The notes under the pieces were generated by a model. That model did no database searches. It saw only the letters and a list, made by a program, of their open reading frames with translations, and was not told the DNA's origin. 64,000 nt of DNA from DASZFV01 sp036494575 (GTDB taxonomy: Bacteria; Myxococcota_A; Polyangia; Fen-1088). Each line of letters begins with the position of its first letter. Position 1 is the first letter of the stretch. This document shows, piece by piece, positions 36,201-44,574 of this stretch. The stretch covers positions 16,419 through 80,418 of the forward strand of contig DASXOE010000053.1 of NCBI GenBank assembly GCA_036494575.1, read 5' to 3'. The position numbers and the translations under genes are program-made.

Positions 36201-37036
36201 GGGAAGCGGGCGCGGTCGGCGGCGCGCGCGCGGCGGGCGCGACCGTCGTCGAGGTCCTCCCAGAACTCGCGGCACGGATTCAGGGCGTAGATGAAGACGT
36301 CCCCCGCCTGTCCGAGGGCGGCCAGGATGCCGCGGTAGAGGCGCGCGACGTAGGAGATGCCGAAGACGTACGTCGCGCCCGGCACGGTGAGCGCGCGGGC
36401 GTCAGCGAAGAAGCTCGGCAGATCGAGGTAGCGACGGCCCTCGGCGCGCCCGCGCGCCTCGAATGCGCCGCCACGTCCATGCAGCGCGAGCCAGGCGGCG
36501 CGCTGCCAGCGTTCCGTGGGGCGTTTCTCGTCGTCGGGCGCGCCGGCTCCTTCGAGCGTGCGTCCCGCGCGCCAGGCGCGCAGAAGCTCGGGGCGCGCGA
36601 AGGCGTACTCGTCGAAGAGCGTGCCGAGCTCGGCGGCGAGCTGGGCACGGCGCAGGTCGAGCGCGTCGCGCGCGTCGCCGCCCGCTGCGAGGTAGGCGCG
36701 CGCGGGCGCGAGATCGTCGGGTGCGAGCCGGCGTTCATCGTGGAAGAGGGCGAGCAGCTCGCCCTCGAGCACGGCGCGGTCGACGAGCGCGACCTCGGGC
36801 GCGCTCGCGGCCACGATCGAGGCGAGGTGTCCGCGCAGGTACCTGGTGTCGAGGTGCGCGGCGACGCCGTTCTCGCGAGCGACGCCGAGCTTCACGTAGG
36901 TGTCGATCTGCGGATTCGGCACGACGAGCGGCACGGGCTCGTAGAGGCCGTGGCCCGCAGCGCGCGCGCGCGCCAGATCGTCCGCGAGCGCGCCCAGCAG
37001 CTCCTCGGTGCGGTTCGAGTAGCGAAGGAAGATCAT
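33269..37036 (-). CDS. recC: Exodeoxyribonuclease V gamma subunit RecC
   Basis: The start is ATG 37036 (MIFLRYSNRTEELL), overlapping the acyl-CoA synthetase stop in ATGA. The 60 codons before it in this frame are a shadow of that gene. The protein has 1,255 residues (E. coli RecC 1,122). RecC holds inactive helicase-like and nuclease-like folds, splits the strands and scans for Chi. The N-terminal RecC segment VPLVVPNPQIDTYVKLGVARENGVA and the motif MPMRAVPFAAVFMAGMGEGRFP, read in slightly degenerate form here, fit the family. Residues of about 290 to 352 are a low-complexity Gly/Ser/Arg/Pro insertion made by a duplicated palindromic element. It should form a surface loop. Confidence 0.92.
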   Translation of the reverse strand: MIFLRYSNRTEELLGALADDLARARAAGHGLYEPVPLVVPNPQIDTYVKLGVARENGVAAHLDTRYLRGHLASIVAASAPEVALVDRAVLEGELLALFHDERRLAPDDLAPARAYLAAGGDARDALDLRRAQLAAELGTLFDEYAFARPELLRAWRAGRTLEGAGAPDDEKRPTERWQRAAWLALHGRGGAFEARGRAEGRRYLDLPSFFADARALTVPGATYVFGISYVARLYRGILAALGQAGDVFIYALNPCREFWEDLDDGRARRARAADRARFPRRRAQEQLSLLPESELRPALLGAARGDRGSASGSEPDPRQTSGSEPGSERSPALPGAARGDRGSASGSEPDPRQIDTPALALWGRPGRESIKLLNELVDCDFSPRFPEPLAEGEPRTLLAQLQHDILDRAPAREGKGRLALADDSIAVLPCPNPRRELETIGAEIWKLVREAPRAGLRFTDVAIVVPPAAAETYLPLAAAVLREASDLPHTIIDAPSATESRVLEAVGLLLALPLGPLGRQDLLRLVMHPIVAARFPDGDPRDWLALAEELDIVHGADRRDHDGTYVDGDRFNWDQGLRRLALGAFLAGRRSGEQRAFVQGGERYLPEELPPELQASAQGFGLLARALIGFAMRARGATQTVAAWMGELRREIATTLVASAPDDEAALARVFAELQRLETVAPGGLRVGYRIAHELVRAALAALPARSGRYLTQGVTVSTFLPMRAVPFAAVFMAGMGEGRFPAPERFRELDLRGKQHRLPGDVSPREQDQYMFLETLLCARERLYLSYVDRDEVSGERLGPSSTVLELVGLLEAGYLRDGDAAAITRPSPPLRRHEDEAACAVIPAAARERRAARLGRAMRDAAGGRVLPEWLALRRVLVPEVLAALGPTLGWRAPPSTTLASSQEAGLKVVPFARLLRFLQCPLQGSARALLPLGEDDGDEIAMAAFREHEDFELPRPRAIPLLRDALAGAFRAGVPNDDELTRAYLAAAETASLDGTLPTGAFGAAVRAQHLELLRQWSGVLAAVGTVNARLAPLWLGHGPENEAGLMILPAPQLDIELPGPAGPRALALELHGGTNLVTSIDDAPTTVLLASSSTKDNGYRRDRLRAFVDHVVLAAASPVVAPRRRVLILRPEQEAPETIWLGALDAASARAYLARLATDMLSGVHSYFFPCEGVLGWSAKNPRPELLAYIHMLREDEWTRFSSDWGPIPDARDYPLPESEGEALRLVDERFGTYLALVEEAEGTKPRGRSR
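35979..36168 (-). repeat. Duplicated 102-bp palindromic element inside recC
   Basis: Two in-frame copies start at 35979 and 36081 (period 102 bp, 34 codons). Each has a 9-bp inverted repeat (GGGGGTCTG with CAGACCCCC, copies at 35983/36007 and 36085/36109). Each also has a second hairpin with loop AAA: GCCCGGC/GCCGGGC in copy one (36032-36048) and GCCCAGC/GCTGGGC in copy two (36134-36150). The stem change is compensated on both sides. Confidence 0.85.
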
Positions 37037-38580
37037 CGAGCGCTCGGGGCCTCTGGCGCGAGCAGCTGCTTCTTTTGGACCTTGCCCATGGCGTTGCGGG
37101 GCAGCGCCGGCAGGAGCTTGAGCGCGCGTGGCACCTTGTAGACTGCCAGCCGCTCGCGCGCGAAGGCCATGAGCGCCTCCAGCGTCAGCGTCGCGCCATC
37201 GCGTGCGACGACGCAAGCCGTGACGCGCTCGCCCCAGGTCTCGTCGGCCTCACCCACGACAGCGATCTCGGCGATGGCCGGGTGGTCGCCGAGCGCCGCC
37301 TCGATCTCGAGCGCCGAGATCTTATAGCCGCCGCTCTTGATGATGTCGACGGAGGTGCGGCCGAGCAGCCGGATGACCCCCGCCGCGTCGCGGACGCCCG
37401 TGTCGCCCGTGCGGAAGCGCCCCGAGGCGTCGAAGCTGGCCGCGGTCGCCGCGTCGTCGCCGTGGTAGCCCGAGAACATCTGCGGCGAGCGCACGCGCAG
37501 CTCGCCGCTCACGCCCGCCTGTGTGGGCGCCCCGTCGTCGCCCACGAGCTCGACCTCGACGCCCGGGAGCGGCACGCCGACGGCGCCGGGCACGCGCGGC
37601 CCGTCGTAGGGATTGGACAGCGCCATGCCGATCTCCGTCATGCCGTAGCGCTCGAGGATGGTCTGACCCGTGGCCGCGCGGAACTCCTCGAGCCGCGACG
37701 CGGGCAACGCCGCCGACCCGCTCGTGAAGAGTCGCAGCCGCGCCGCCGCGGCCGACCAGCGCGCGCGGCGGTCGGCGGGCGCGCCCCGGAAGGCCTCCAT
37801 GAGCTTCGCGTAGATCGTCGGCACGGCCATGAAGACCGTGACGTCGGCGAGCGCCTCCCAGGCGGCCGCGGGCTCGAACGGTAAGAAGCGCACCTCGGCG
37901 CCAACCCACATGGCGCCCAGCGCCGCGACGATGAGGCCGTGCGTGTGGTGCAGCGGCAGGACGTGCAGCAGGCGATCGTCGGCGCGCCAGCGCCAGGCCG
38001 TCTCGAGCGAAGTGACCGTGGCCGCGACGGCCGCGTGCGCGAGCCGCACGCCCTTGGGACGCCCCGTCGTGCCCGACGTGTAGAGCATGATCGCCGGGGC
38101 GTCCGCGCCGGGCGGCGGCGGCAGGGCGCTGGCCGCGCCGCTCGCGACGCCGCCGTCGCCGGGGGACCCTAGCCCGGTGGCCTCGAGGAGCCGGACGGCC
38201 CGCCCTGGCGCCGCCGCGGCGAGGGTGGCGCGCAGCGCGGGCGTCGCGAGCAGCTCCACGGGCGCCGCGGTCGCGAGCTGATACTCGAGCTCGGGACGGG
38301 CGTGCAGGGGCGAGAGCGGCACGGCCATCCCGCCTGCCCGCAAGATCCCGAGCAGCGTCGCGAGGTGGGTCGGTCCGGCGTCCGCGAGGAACGCCACGGG
38401 CGCGCCGGCCAACCCGGCGGCCCGGTCGGTCGTGAGCGAGCGCGCGAGGCGCGCCGTCCAGGCGTCGAGCGCGCCGTAGGAGACCAGCGCCCCACTCCCG
38501 CTCATGGCCGGGGCGTCCGCGCGATGCTGGGCGAGTCGGCGCAGCAGGGGCGACGGAACGGAGGAGTTTCTGGCAGTCAC
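37033..38580 (-). CDS. Acyl-CoA synthetase, malonyl-CoA synthetase (MatB/ACSF3) type
   Basis: The 515-residue protein from GTG 38580 is an ANL-superfamily adenylating enzyme that activates a carboxylic acid to its acyl-CoA through acyl-AMP. Seen motifs are the P-loop YTSGTTGRPKG (167-177), PLHHTHGLI, FMAVPTIYAKLMEA, SGSAALP, ERYGMTEIGMALSNP, FRTGDTG, GRTSVDIIKSGGYK and the catalytic lysine in NAMGKVQKK. The combination of PLHHTHG, FMAVPTIY and ERYGMTEIGMAL is what malonyl- and methylmalonyl-CoA synthetases carry, so malonate or methylmalonate is the best guess. It heads the recCBD operon, an unexpected partner; the next start is embedded in its stop (ATGA). No signal peptide. Confidence 0.85.
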   Translation of the reverse strand: MTARNSSVPSPLLRRLAQHRADAPAMSGSGALVSYGALDAWTARLARSLTTDRAAGLAGAPVAFLADAGPTHLATLLGILRAGGMAVPLSPLHARPELEYQLATAAPVELLATPALRATLAAAAPGRAVRLLEATGLGSPGDGGVASGAASALPPPPGADAPAIMLYTSGTTGRPKGVRLAHAAVAATVTSLETAWRWRADDRLLHVLPLHHTHGLIVAALGAMWVGAEVRFLPFEPAAAWEALADVTVFMAVPTIYAKLMEAFRGAPADRRARWSAAAARLRLFTSGSAALPASRLEEFRAATGQTILERYGMTEIGMALSNPYDGPRVPGAVGVPLPGVEVELVGDDGAPTQAGVSGELRVRSPQMFSGYHGDDAATAASFDASGRFRTGDTGVRDAAGVIRLLGRTSVDIIKSGGYKISALEIEAALGDHPAIAEIAVVGEADETWGERVTACVVARDGATLTLEALMAFARERLAVYKVPRALKLLPALPRNAMGKVQKKQLLAPEAPSAR

Positions 38581-38704
38581 GGGCGGGGCGCCGCTTTCGC
38601 GCTGACGCTAGCTCCGGCCTCCCGATGGGTCAATGACGGCGTCGTGCGCCGCCTCGTGAACGAGCCTCATGCCGGCGCGTCATCCAGCCGATGAATCGCG
38701 CGGA

Positions 38705-40333
38705 ATGCGAGCTCACCGCGCCGTGGCTGCCAGCGCCTTCGTGGTGGGGGTAGGCGTCTGTGCGCCGATGGCGGCCGAGGCCGATGCCCCGGCGGCGCAG
38801 CCCGAGCCCGCCATCACCGTCCCCGGCGTCGAGGGCGATTATCTGCGCAAGGTGCATGCGTACATGCACTGGCGCTGGACCCACGGCTTCATCGAGTCGG
38901 TGGCGATGTTGCGCCCCGTGACAGATCCGCTGAACAACCCGGCCCTCACGGCCGAGATCCTGTTCACCGTGCGCTGGGACGGCAGCCCCGCCGAGGTCAC
39001 CGTCAGCCGGAGCTCGGGCCAGAAGGTGTTCGACAAGGCCGCCGTCGCGGCCGTGCGGGGCGAAGGACCTTACCCGGTGCCGCCTCTCGCCCTCTTCGGA
39101 GATGACGGCGTCGTGCACTTTCGCTGGGTCTTCTCGCGCGACTATCGGCTCTGCTCGCAGGGAGAGCTGCGCCGGCGCGAGGACCCGCTCGAGGAGGCGA
39201 TGCCCCGCCTCTTCATCCAGGGCCGCCTCAAGGAGGCGCTGCTGCGCGTGACGCGCTACATGGAAGCCGGGGACGCCAACGCCATGGCGGTCTTCGCCCG
39301 GGCCTGGCTCGCGCGGCCGCTCACGGATCGCGTCGCCGACGCGAACGCCGCCGCGGCCCTCGCGCGCGTGGGCGACAAGCGCCAGGTCGAGCGCTTGCGC
39401 CCGGCGCTCGCGCACCCTGATACCGTCGTCGTCGCCGCGCAAGGCCTCGCGGCGCTCAAGGTCGATCTGTGCGGCCTGCTCGACCCCGCGCTGCGCGCGC
39501 GCGATCCGGCCGGCAGCGCGCTCGCCATGACGGCGCTCGGCGAGGCGAGGACGGCGCAGCCGGGCGGCGCCTGCCTCGCGACGCTGGCCGCGCTCGTCGA
39601 CGACGAACGCGCGCCCAAGGCGATGCGCGCGTCGGCGCTGCGCACGTTCGCGCAGCTCGACGCCGCGGGCGCGCGCAAGCGCGTCATCGAGCTGCTCGGG
39701 GACTCGTCGGCCGAGCTGCGGGCGGCCGCCGCGACGGCCATCGCGAGGCCGGGCGGCGGACGCCCCATGCTCTACCGCCTCGAGCCCATGCTGAAGGACA
39801 AGTCGAGCGAGGTTCGAGCGGCCGCGGCGGCCGCGCTCGTCCGCTCTTGCGGCGACCTGTCGTTCGACTATCTGCGCCCGCTCTTCAAGAACAACGACGA
39901 TCGGGCGCTCGCCGCCATGGTCCCGCCTCTCGGCGAGCTGGCGTCGGCGGGGTCGGCGGACCTGCTCGACAAGATCCTCAAGCGCGCGAACGCGGAGGTC
40001 AAGGTCGCGATCATCCGAGCCCTCGCGCGTCGCAAGGACGCGCGGGGGCGCGCGTTGTTCAAGCCGCTCGGCGACGCCGCGAAGAAGAGCCCGTACACCT
40101 CGAACGAGCTGCGCGTGTTTCTCTACTCCGAGGCGCCCGTCGATGAGCTCATGCCGCTCGCCCAGGATCCGCACCTCGGCATCCTCGCCTACAAGGCCAT
40201 GTTGCGCGCCAAGCGACACAAGGAGGCCGCGGACTGGCTCGTGAGCAACTTCGACCGTGTCTCACCCGAGGTCCTCAGCCAGGCCCTCGGCGCCTGGCTC
40301 GCCATGCCCCCCACGGGAGTTGCCGTTCAATAA
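38705..40333 (+). CDS. Exported TonB_C/HEAT-repeat protein
   Basis: I take ATG 38705 because it gives a signal peptide (MRAHRAVAASAFVVGVGVCAP); ATG 38669 is the longer option. Residues from about 45 to 150 look like a TonB C-terminal type domain (FTVRWDGSPAEVTVSRSSGQKVFDKAAVAAV). The remaining two thirds are alpha-helical HEAT-like repeats with ALRTFAQLDAAGARKRVIEL and SSEVRAAAAAALVRSCG units. A TonB-like fold with HEAT helices suggests a periplasmic scaffold or a partner of outer-membrane machinery; no enzyme motif is seen. The stop overlaps the convergent aldehyde dehydrogenase stop by seven bases. Confidence 0.7.
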   Translation: MRAHRAVAASAFVVGVGVCAPMAAEADAPAAQPEPAITVPGVEGDYLRKVHAYMHWRWTHGFIESVAMLRPVTDPLNNPALTAEILFTVRWDGSPAEVTVSRSSGQKVFDKAAVAAVRGEGPYPVPPLALFGDDGVVHFRWVFSRDYRLCSQGELRRREDPLEEAMPRLFIQGRLKEALLRVTRYMEAGDANAMAVFARAWLARPLTDRVADANAAAALARVGDKRQVERLRPALAHPDTVVVAAQGLAALKVDLCGLLDPALRARDPAGSALAMTALGEARTAQPGGACLATLAALVDDERAPKAMRASALRTFAQLDAAGARKRVIELLGDSSAELRAAAATAIARPGGGRPMLYRLEPMLKDKSSEVRAAAAAALVRSCGDLSFDYLRPLFKNNDDRALAAMVPPLGELASAGSADLLDKILKRANAEVKVAIIRALARRKDARGRALFKPLGDAAKKSPYTSNELRVFLYSEAPVDELMPLAQDPHLGILAYKAMLRAKRHKEAADWLVSNFDRVSPEVLSQALGAWLAMPPTGVAVQ

Positions 40334-41844
40334 AACCAGCGCATGAACCCGCGGAGCAAACGCTGGGTGCGCGCTTTATAAGGGAACGTCAGCTGGCGCC
40401 CGAGGAAGGGCGAGAGCCACCCGAGGAGCGGGTGGTCCTCGACGACCGTCTCGAGCCGGCAGAACTGCCGCAAACCCTCGGGCCCGTGGCGGACGCCGAC
40501 GCCGCTGGCCTTGACGCCGCCGAGCGGCGCCTCGACGCAGAAGTAGTTCACGAGCACGTCGTTGACGAGCACGCTGCCCGCCTCGACCCGCCGCGCGAGG
40601 GCGCGCGCGCGCGCCTCGTCGCGGGACCAGATGCTGCCCGTCAGCCCGAGCGCCGAGTCGTTGGCGACGCGAAGCGCCTCCTCGGCGTCCGCGACGCGCA
40701 TGACGGGCATGACCGGGCCGAAGGTCTCCTCGCGCATGACGGCCATGTCGGGCGTGACGTCGGCCAGCATCGTGGGTGCGAAGAACTGCCCGGCGCCGTC
40801 GCGTGACTCGCCCCCGGCGACGACGCGCGCTCCCCGCGCCACGGCGTCGGCGATCTGCTCGCGCGCGCGCGCGATCTGCGGCGCGAAGGTGATGGCGCCC
40901 ACGTCGAGCCCGCCATCGGAGCCGCCCGACGGCAGTGGGGGCGGCCCCTGGCGCAGCGTCGCGATCTCCTCGGCGCACAGGGCGACGAAGCGCTCGGCCA
41001 CGGGCTCCTCGACGAGCACGCGCTCGGTGCGAATGCAGACCTGGCCGCTGTGCGCGAACGAGCTCCACACGGCGGCGTGCGCTGCCCGCGGTAGATCCGC
41101 GTCGGCGAGCACGATCATGGCCGACTTGCCGCCCAGCTCGGCCACGACCGGCACGAGCCGCTCGCCGGCCCGGCCCGCGACGCGCCGGCCGACGGTCTGG
41201 CTGCCCGTAAAGAAGATCATGTCGGCGCGCTCGCACAGGGCCTCGCCCGCCTCGGCCCGCCCGGGCACGACCTGAAAGACGCCGGCGGGCAGGTCGAGCT
41301 TGCGCCACAGCGACTGGACGCGCAGCGACGTCAGCGGCGTGTGCTCGGAGGGCTTGAGGATCACGGCGTTGCCGCACAGCAGAGGAGCGATGCAGTCCGC
41401 GTAGTTATTGAGGAGGGGCCAGTTCCAGGGTCCGATGACGCCCACGACGCCGCGCGGGTGGTGGACGAGCCGGGCGCGCTTGTTGACGAAGATCAGGGGG
41501 TGGCGGAGCTCGTCCCGCAGCGCATGCCGGCCGGACCGCCCGGTGTAGTAGCGCGTCAGCTCCAGCGTGTAGAAGAGCTCCATGACCTCGGCTTCGTAGG
41601 ACGGCTTGCCGCTCTCGCTGATGAGGGTGTCCAGCAAGCCCGGGTCGTCGCGCAGCGCCCGCGCAAGACGCCGCAGGGCGGCGGCCCGTTGGCCGAAGGG
41701 CAGGGCGCCCCAGGCCCCCTGGGCGGCCCGGGCCCGGGCCATCGCCTCCTCCACCTGCGGCAATCCGCCACAAGGGACCTCTTCCATGATCTGGCCCGTC
41801 GCCGGGTTCCGGATTACCAGTGGCGAGACATCAATCACACCCAT
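40327..41844 (-). CDS. NAD(P)-dependent aldehyde dehydrogenase
   Basis: The start is ATG 41844 (MGVIDVSPLVIRNPATG), giving 505 residues; the long upstream extension in this frame is noncoding. It belongs to the aldehyde dehydrogenase superfamily, which oxidises aldehydes to acids. Cofactor motifs PWNWPL and LKPSEHTP are present. The general base is E236 in VAELGGKS and the nucleophile is C270 in HSGQVC. EETFGPVMPVM is the family's later signature. The C-terminal basic tail (FPYKARTQRLLRG) resembles coniferyl- or fatty-aldehyde dehydrogenase types, so a hydrophobic aldehyde is plausible. The gene is divergent from the large lipoprotein gene. Confidence 0.9.
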   Translation of the reverse strand: MGVIDVSPLVIRNPATGQIMEEVPCGGLPQVEEAMARARAAQGAWGALPFGQRAAALRRLARALRDDPGLLDTLISESGKPSYEAEVMELFYTLELTRYYTGRSGRHALRDELRHPLIFVNKRARLVHHPRGVVGVIGPWNWPLLNNYADCIAPLLCGNAVILKPSEHTPLTSLRVQSLWRKLDLPAGVFQVVPGRAEAGEALCERADMIFFTGSQTVGRRVAGRAGERLVPVVAELGGKSAMIVLADADLPRAAHAAVWSSFAHSGQVCIRTERVLVEEPVAERFVALCAEEIATLRQGPPPLPSGGSDGGLDVGAITFAPQIARAREQIADAVARGARVVAGGESRDGAGQFFAPTMLADVTPDMAVMREETFGPVMPVMRVADAEEALRVANDSALGLTGSIWSRDEARARALARRVEAGSVLVNDVLVNYFCVEAPLGGVKASGVGVRHGPEGLRQFCRLETVVEDHPLLGWLSPFLGRQLTFPYKARTQRLLRGFMRWFY

Positions 41845-41965
41845 GTTTGTACACCAGGGCCGCGGGCGGCATCGTATGCTCGAACCCATGCTGCGCCCCC
41901 CTGTCTTAGGGTTCATTGAAAATTTGTCGTCTGAAATTGCTCGCCGGAGCGTCTCCAAGATCGAT

Positions 41966-44497
41966 ATGACGAGCTCGTTCTCCCCGCCGCGCGTGACCGG
42001 GTCGTTGGCCTTCGTGTGTCTCGCGCTCGTTGCGTTCGCGGGGTGCGGTCGCACGGAGCTCTTCGGCGCCCGGGCGCACTGCGCGCCCACGGACACCCTC
42101 TGCGCGATGTCCGGGAGCGCGGGGCAGAGCGGCTTCGCGGGGCAAAGCGGCTTCGCGGGGCAAAGCGGCTTCGCGGGCCAGAGCGGCTTCGCGGGCCAGA
42201 CGGGTGTCGCCGGCGGCGCGGGCTCGACCGGCGTCGCGGGGTCAGGCGTCGACGGAGGGACCGACGGTCCCGTGACGTGCGTCGCGATGCGCGAGATCTG
42301 CAACAACGGCAAGGACGACAACTGCAACGGCCTCGCCGACTGCGCCGATCCCGGCTGCTTCGGCGATCCGGTCTGCAGCAAGCCTGGCGTAGAGATCTGC
42401 AACAACGGCATCGACGACGACGATGACGGTCTCGTCGACTGCGCAGATCCGGACTGCGCGCAGAGCTTGGCGTGCCGCCCGACGATGGGACGCGAGATCT
42501 GCGACAACGGCGTCGACGACAACGGCGACAAGCTCGTCGACTGCAGCGACCCGCAGTGCACGACGTTCCCGGCCTGCTTGCAGGTCGCCTGCACGGCGGA
42601 CGTGGACTTCGGCACCATCGCGGCGCACGGCGCCAAGGTCACGCGCACCGTCGACACGACCGGGGCGACCGCCACCTTCACGACGTGCGCGACGCCGGGT
42701 GGGCACGGGCGCGTGGGCCGCTTCGTGCTCACGGAGAAGGCCGACGTGCGGCTCGACTTCACGCAGGCCACGGGCGGCGCGCACGCAGTCGCGCTCTTCC
42801 GCGCGGGCGCGAGCCAGGCCTGCGACCGCAACCCCCTGACCTGCGTCAACGCGGGCGACGCGCCGTCGACGACGCAGACGTTCTCGGGCCTCGGGGCGGG
42901 GACCTACTGGCTCATCGTCGAGTCCTATCCAAAGACGGCCGCCACGACCACGGTGACGTTGTCGACGGGCACGCCCGCGATGCCGGAGATCTGCAACAAC
43001 GGCATCGACGACGACCACAACGGCCTCACGGACTGCCAGGACGAAGCCTGCGTCGCAGCGCCGAACTGCGCGGCCGTCGAGTGCAGCCCGGACTCGGCCA
43101 TTGGGGCTCTGGTCGTGGGCGCTCCCCCGAAGAACGTGCGCGTCGACCTCACGCGCGCGCCCGACAGATACCACCCGCTGTGCGCGGGCATGACGCCGGG
43201 GGGCGACGCCGCCGTGGCGTTCACGCTCGCGGCCTCGGGCGGCGTCGAGGTCGCCTTCTCGCAGACAGGCCACACGATCTTCTCGCTGTTCAAGCAGCCG
43301 AGCGCGGGCACCGCCTGCGACGCCTCCGACAACGAGCAGGGCTGCTCGGCCGAGGACGACCGCGCGGGCGCCGTCGCCTTCTCGGACCTCTCGGCCGGCA
43401 AGTACCTGCTCATCTTCAAGGCGACGAGCGCCACGACGGGCGGGATGGCCGACCCGGGCACGCTGAACCTGCGGATCTCGGCCTTCCAGAACCGCAAGGT
43501 CGAGATCTGCAACAACGGCATCGACGACGACGCCAATGGACTGACGGACTGCGACGATCCCGCGTGCTTCGGCATCAGCGGGTGCGCGGCGCCCGCGTGC
43601 ATGCCCGACGTCGATCTCGGTCAGCTCGGGTGGAACATGTCGGCGTCGACGATGGTGGACACGCGCGACGGGCGCGACCTCTACCAGACGACCTGCGGCA
43701 AGGGCAACGGCAAGGAGCGCGTCGTGCGCATCCAGCTCACGCAGGCGATGGCGCTCGGCGTCGACTGCACGCAGACCGGGTCGCACGTCATCGAGCTGTC
43801 GCAGCAGCTCGCGCCGCTCGACCAGTGCGACGCGCACCCGCTCAGCTGCGCCGATCCGACCGTGCTGCCCTTCGGCTGCGGGTACTCCATCCCCGACCTG
43901 CAGCCGGGCGTCTACAACGTCATCCTCGAGGCCTTCCAGTCGGGGACGGAGGGAACCGTCTCGATCATGTTCGAGGGCATGGAGGAGATCATCCGCGAGA
44001 TCTGCGACAACGGCATCGACGACGACATGGACGGCTTCACGGACTGCGCCGATCGCAAGTGCGTGACCTCGCCCGCGTGCGCGAAGTTCGCCTGTCACCC
44101 CGACAAGGACCTCGGGCTCCTGCCGCTCGACGGCTCGGTGCTCTCCGGCGTCATCGAGACGGCGGGCGCGGGCGACGACCAGACGCACACGGCATGCGTC
44201 GCGGCCGCGGGCGGGCAGGACGGCGACGTCGACTTCCAAGTGCCCGCCAAGGCGGACGTCACGCTGGAGTGGGCGCAGGTCGGCAACCACGACTTCGCGC
44301 TCTACGACGACGGGGGCATGTTGCTGTCGTGCGAGGCGGGAAAGTCGTTCGGCTGCGTCAGCTCGGGCGGCCAGGCGACCGGCTCGACGACGTTCATGGC
44401 CTTGCCCCAGGGCAACTATCACCTCGTCATCGACGCCGACAAGCCCGGCGCCGAGGGCGGCGTCGCGATCCAGCTCTCCGGGAAGCTGTCGCCGTAG
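41966..44497 (+). CDS. Large lipoprotein with MopE-like metal-binding repeats
   Basis: The start is ATG 41966, which gives 843 residues and a lipoprotein signal with cleavage before C27 (VAFAGC). The next stretch carries GQSGFA copies encoded by an 18-bp tandem repeat. Then come six copies of EIC(N/D)NG(I/V/K)DD(D/N)-x-(D/N)GL-x-DC-x-D-x-x-C, a motif like the Cu-binding MopE repeat (PF11617) of Myxococcota and Methylococcus, with alternating Asp and Cys suited to Ca2+ or metal binding. Between them are beta-sandwich-like domains of about 120 residues with paired cysteines. Anchored outside the cell, it could bind metal or act as an adhesin; the role is inferred. Confidence 0.8.
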   Translation: MTSSFSPPRVTGSLAFVCLALVAFAGCGRTELFGARAHCAPTDTLCAMSGSAGQSGFAGQSGFAGQSGFAGQSGFAGQTGVAGGAGSTGVAGSGVDGGTDGPVTCVAMREICNNGKDDNCNGLADCADPGCFGDPVCSKPGVEICNNGIDDDDDGLVDCADPDCAQSLACRPTMGREICDNGVDDNGDKLVDCSDPQCTTFPACLQVACTADVDFGTIAAHGAKVTRTVDTTGATATFTTCATPGGHGRVGRFVLTEKADVRLDFTQATGGAHAVALFRAGASQACDRNPLTCVNAGDAPSTTQTFSGLGAGTYWLIVESYPKTAATTTVTLSTGTPAMPEICNNGIDDDHNGLTDCQDEACVAAPNCAAVECSPDSAIGALVVGAPPKNVRVDLTRAPDRYHPLCAGMTPGGDAAVAFTLAASGGVEVAFSQTGHTIFSLFKQPSAGTACDASDNEQGCSAEDDRAGAVAFSDLSAGKYLLIFKATSATTGGMADPGTLNLRISAFQNRKVEICNNGIDDDANGLTDCDDPACFGISGCAAPACMPDVDLGQLGWNMSASTMVDTRDGRDLYQTTCGKGNGKERVVRIQLTQAMALGVDCTQTGSHVIELSQQLAPLDQCDAHPLSCADPTVLPFGCGYSIPDLQPGVYNVILEAFQSGTEGTVSIMFEGMEEIIREICDNGIDDDMDGFTDCADRKCVTSPACAKFACHPDKDLGLLPLDGSVLSGVIETAGAGDDQTHTACVAAAGGQDGDVDFQVPAKADVTLEWAQVGNHDFALYDDGGMLLSCEAGKSFGCVSSGGQATGSTTFMALPQGNYHLVIDADKPGAEGGVAIQLSGKLSP
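42122..42193 (+). repeat. Four 18-bp tandem repeats encoding GQSGFA
   Basis: Units at 42122, 42140, 42158 and 42176 are near-identical and in frame. A fifth, degenerate copy follows at 42194. They lie in the linker directly after the lipobox cysteine, where copy number could change spacing from the membrane. Confidence 0.85.
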
Positions 44498-44562
44498 CGG
44501 GTCCCGTCTCGGCCGGCGGCCACGCGCGGCCTTCGTCCGGCGACGGGCGGGGGGGAATCGTA

Positions 44563-44568
44563 TAAGAT
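44563..44568 (+). promoter_or_regulatory. -10 box (TAAGAT) six bases before the B12-subunit GTG
   Basis: TATAAGAT ends at 44568 and the GTG begins at 44575, six bases later. This is the same spacing as upstream of the mannosidase gene and implies a leaderless mRNA heading the B12-subunit/cupin/dehydrogenase/MeaB operon. No -35 box or ribosome site is apparent. Confidence 0.55.
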
Positions 44569-44574
44569 CCGCCC

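Noticed and set aside
44498..44574. Cobalamin riboswitch upstream of the B12-subunit gene
   Set aside because: No B12-box-like element or complex leader is seen; the predicted mRNA starts at the GTG itself.
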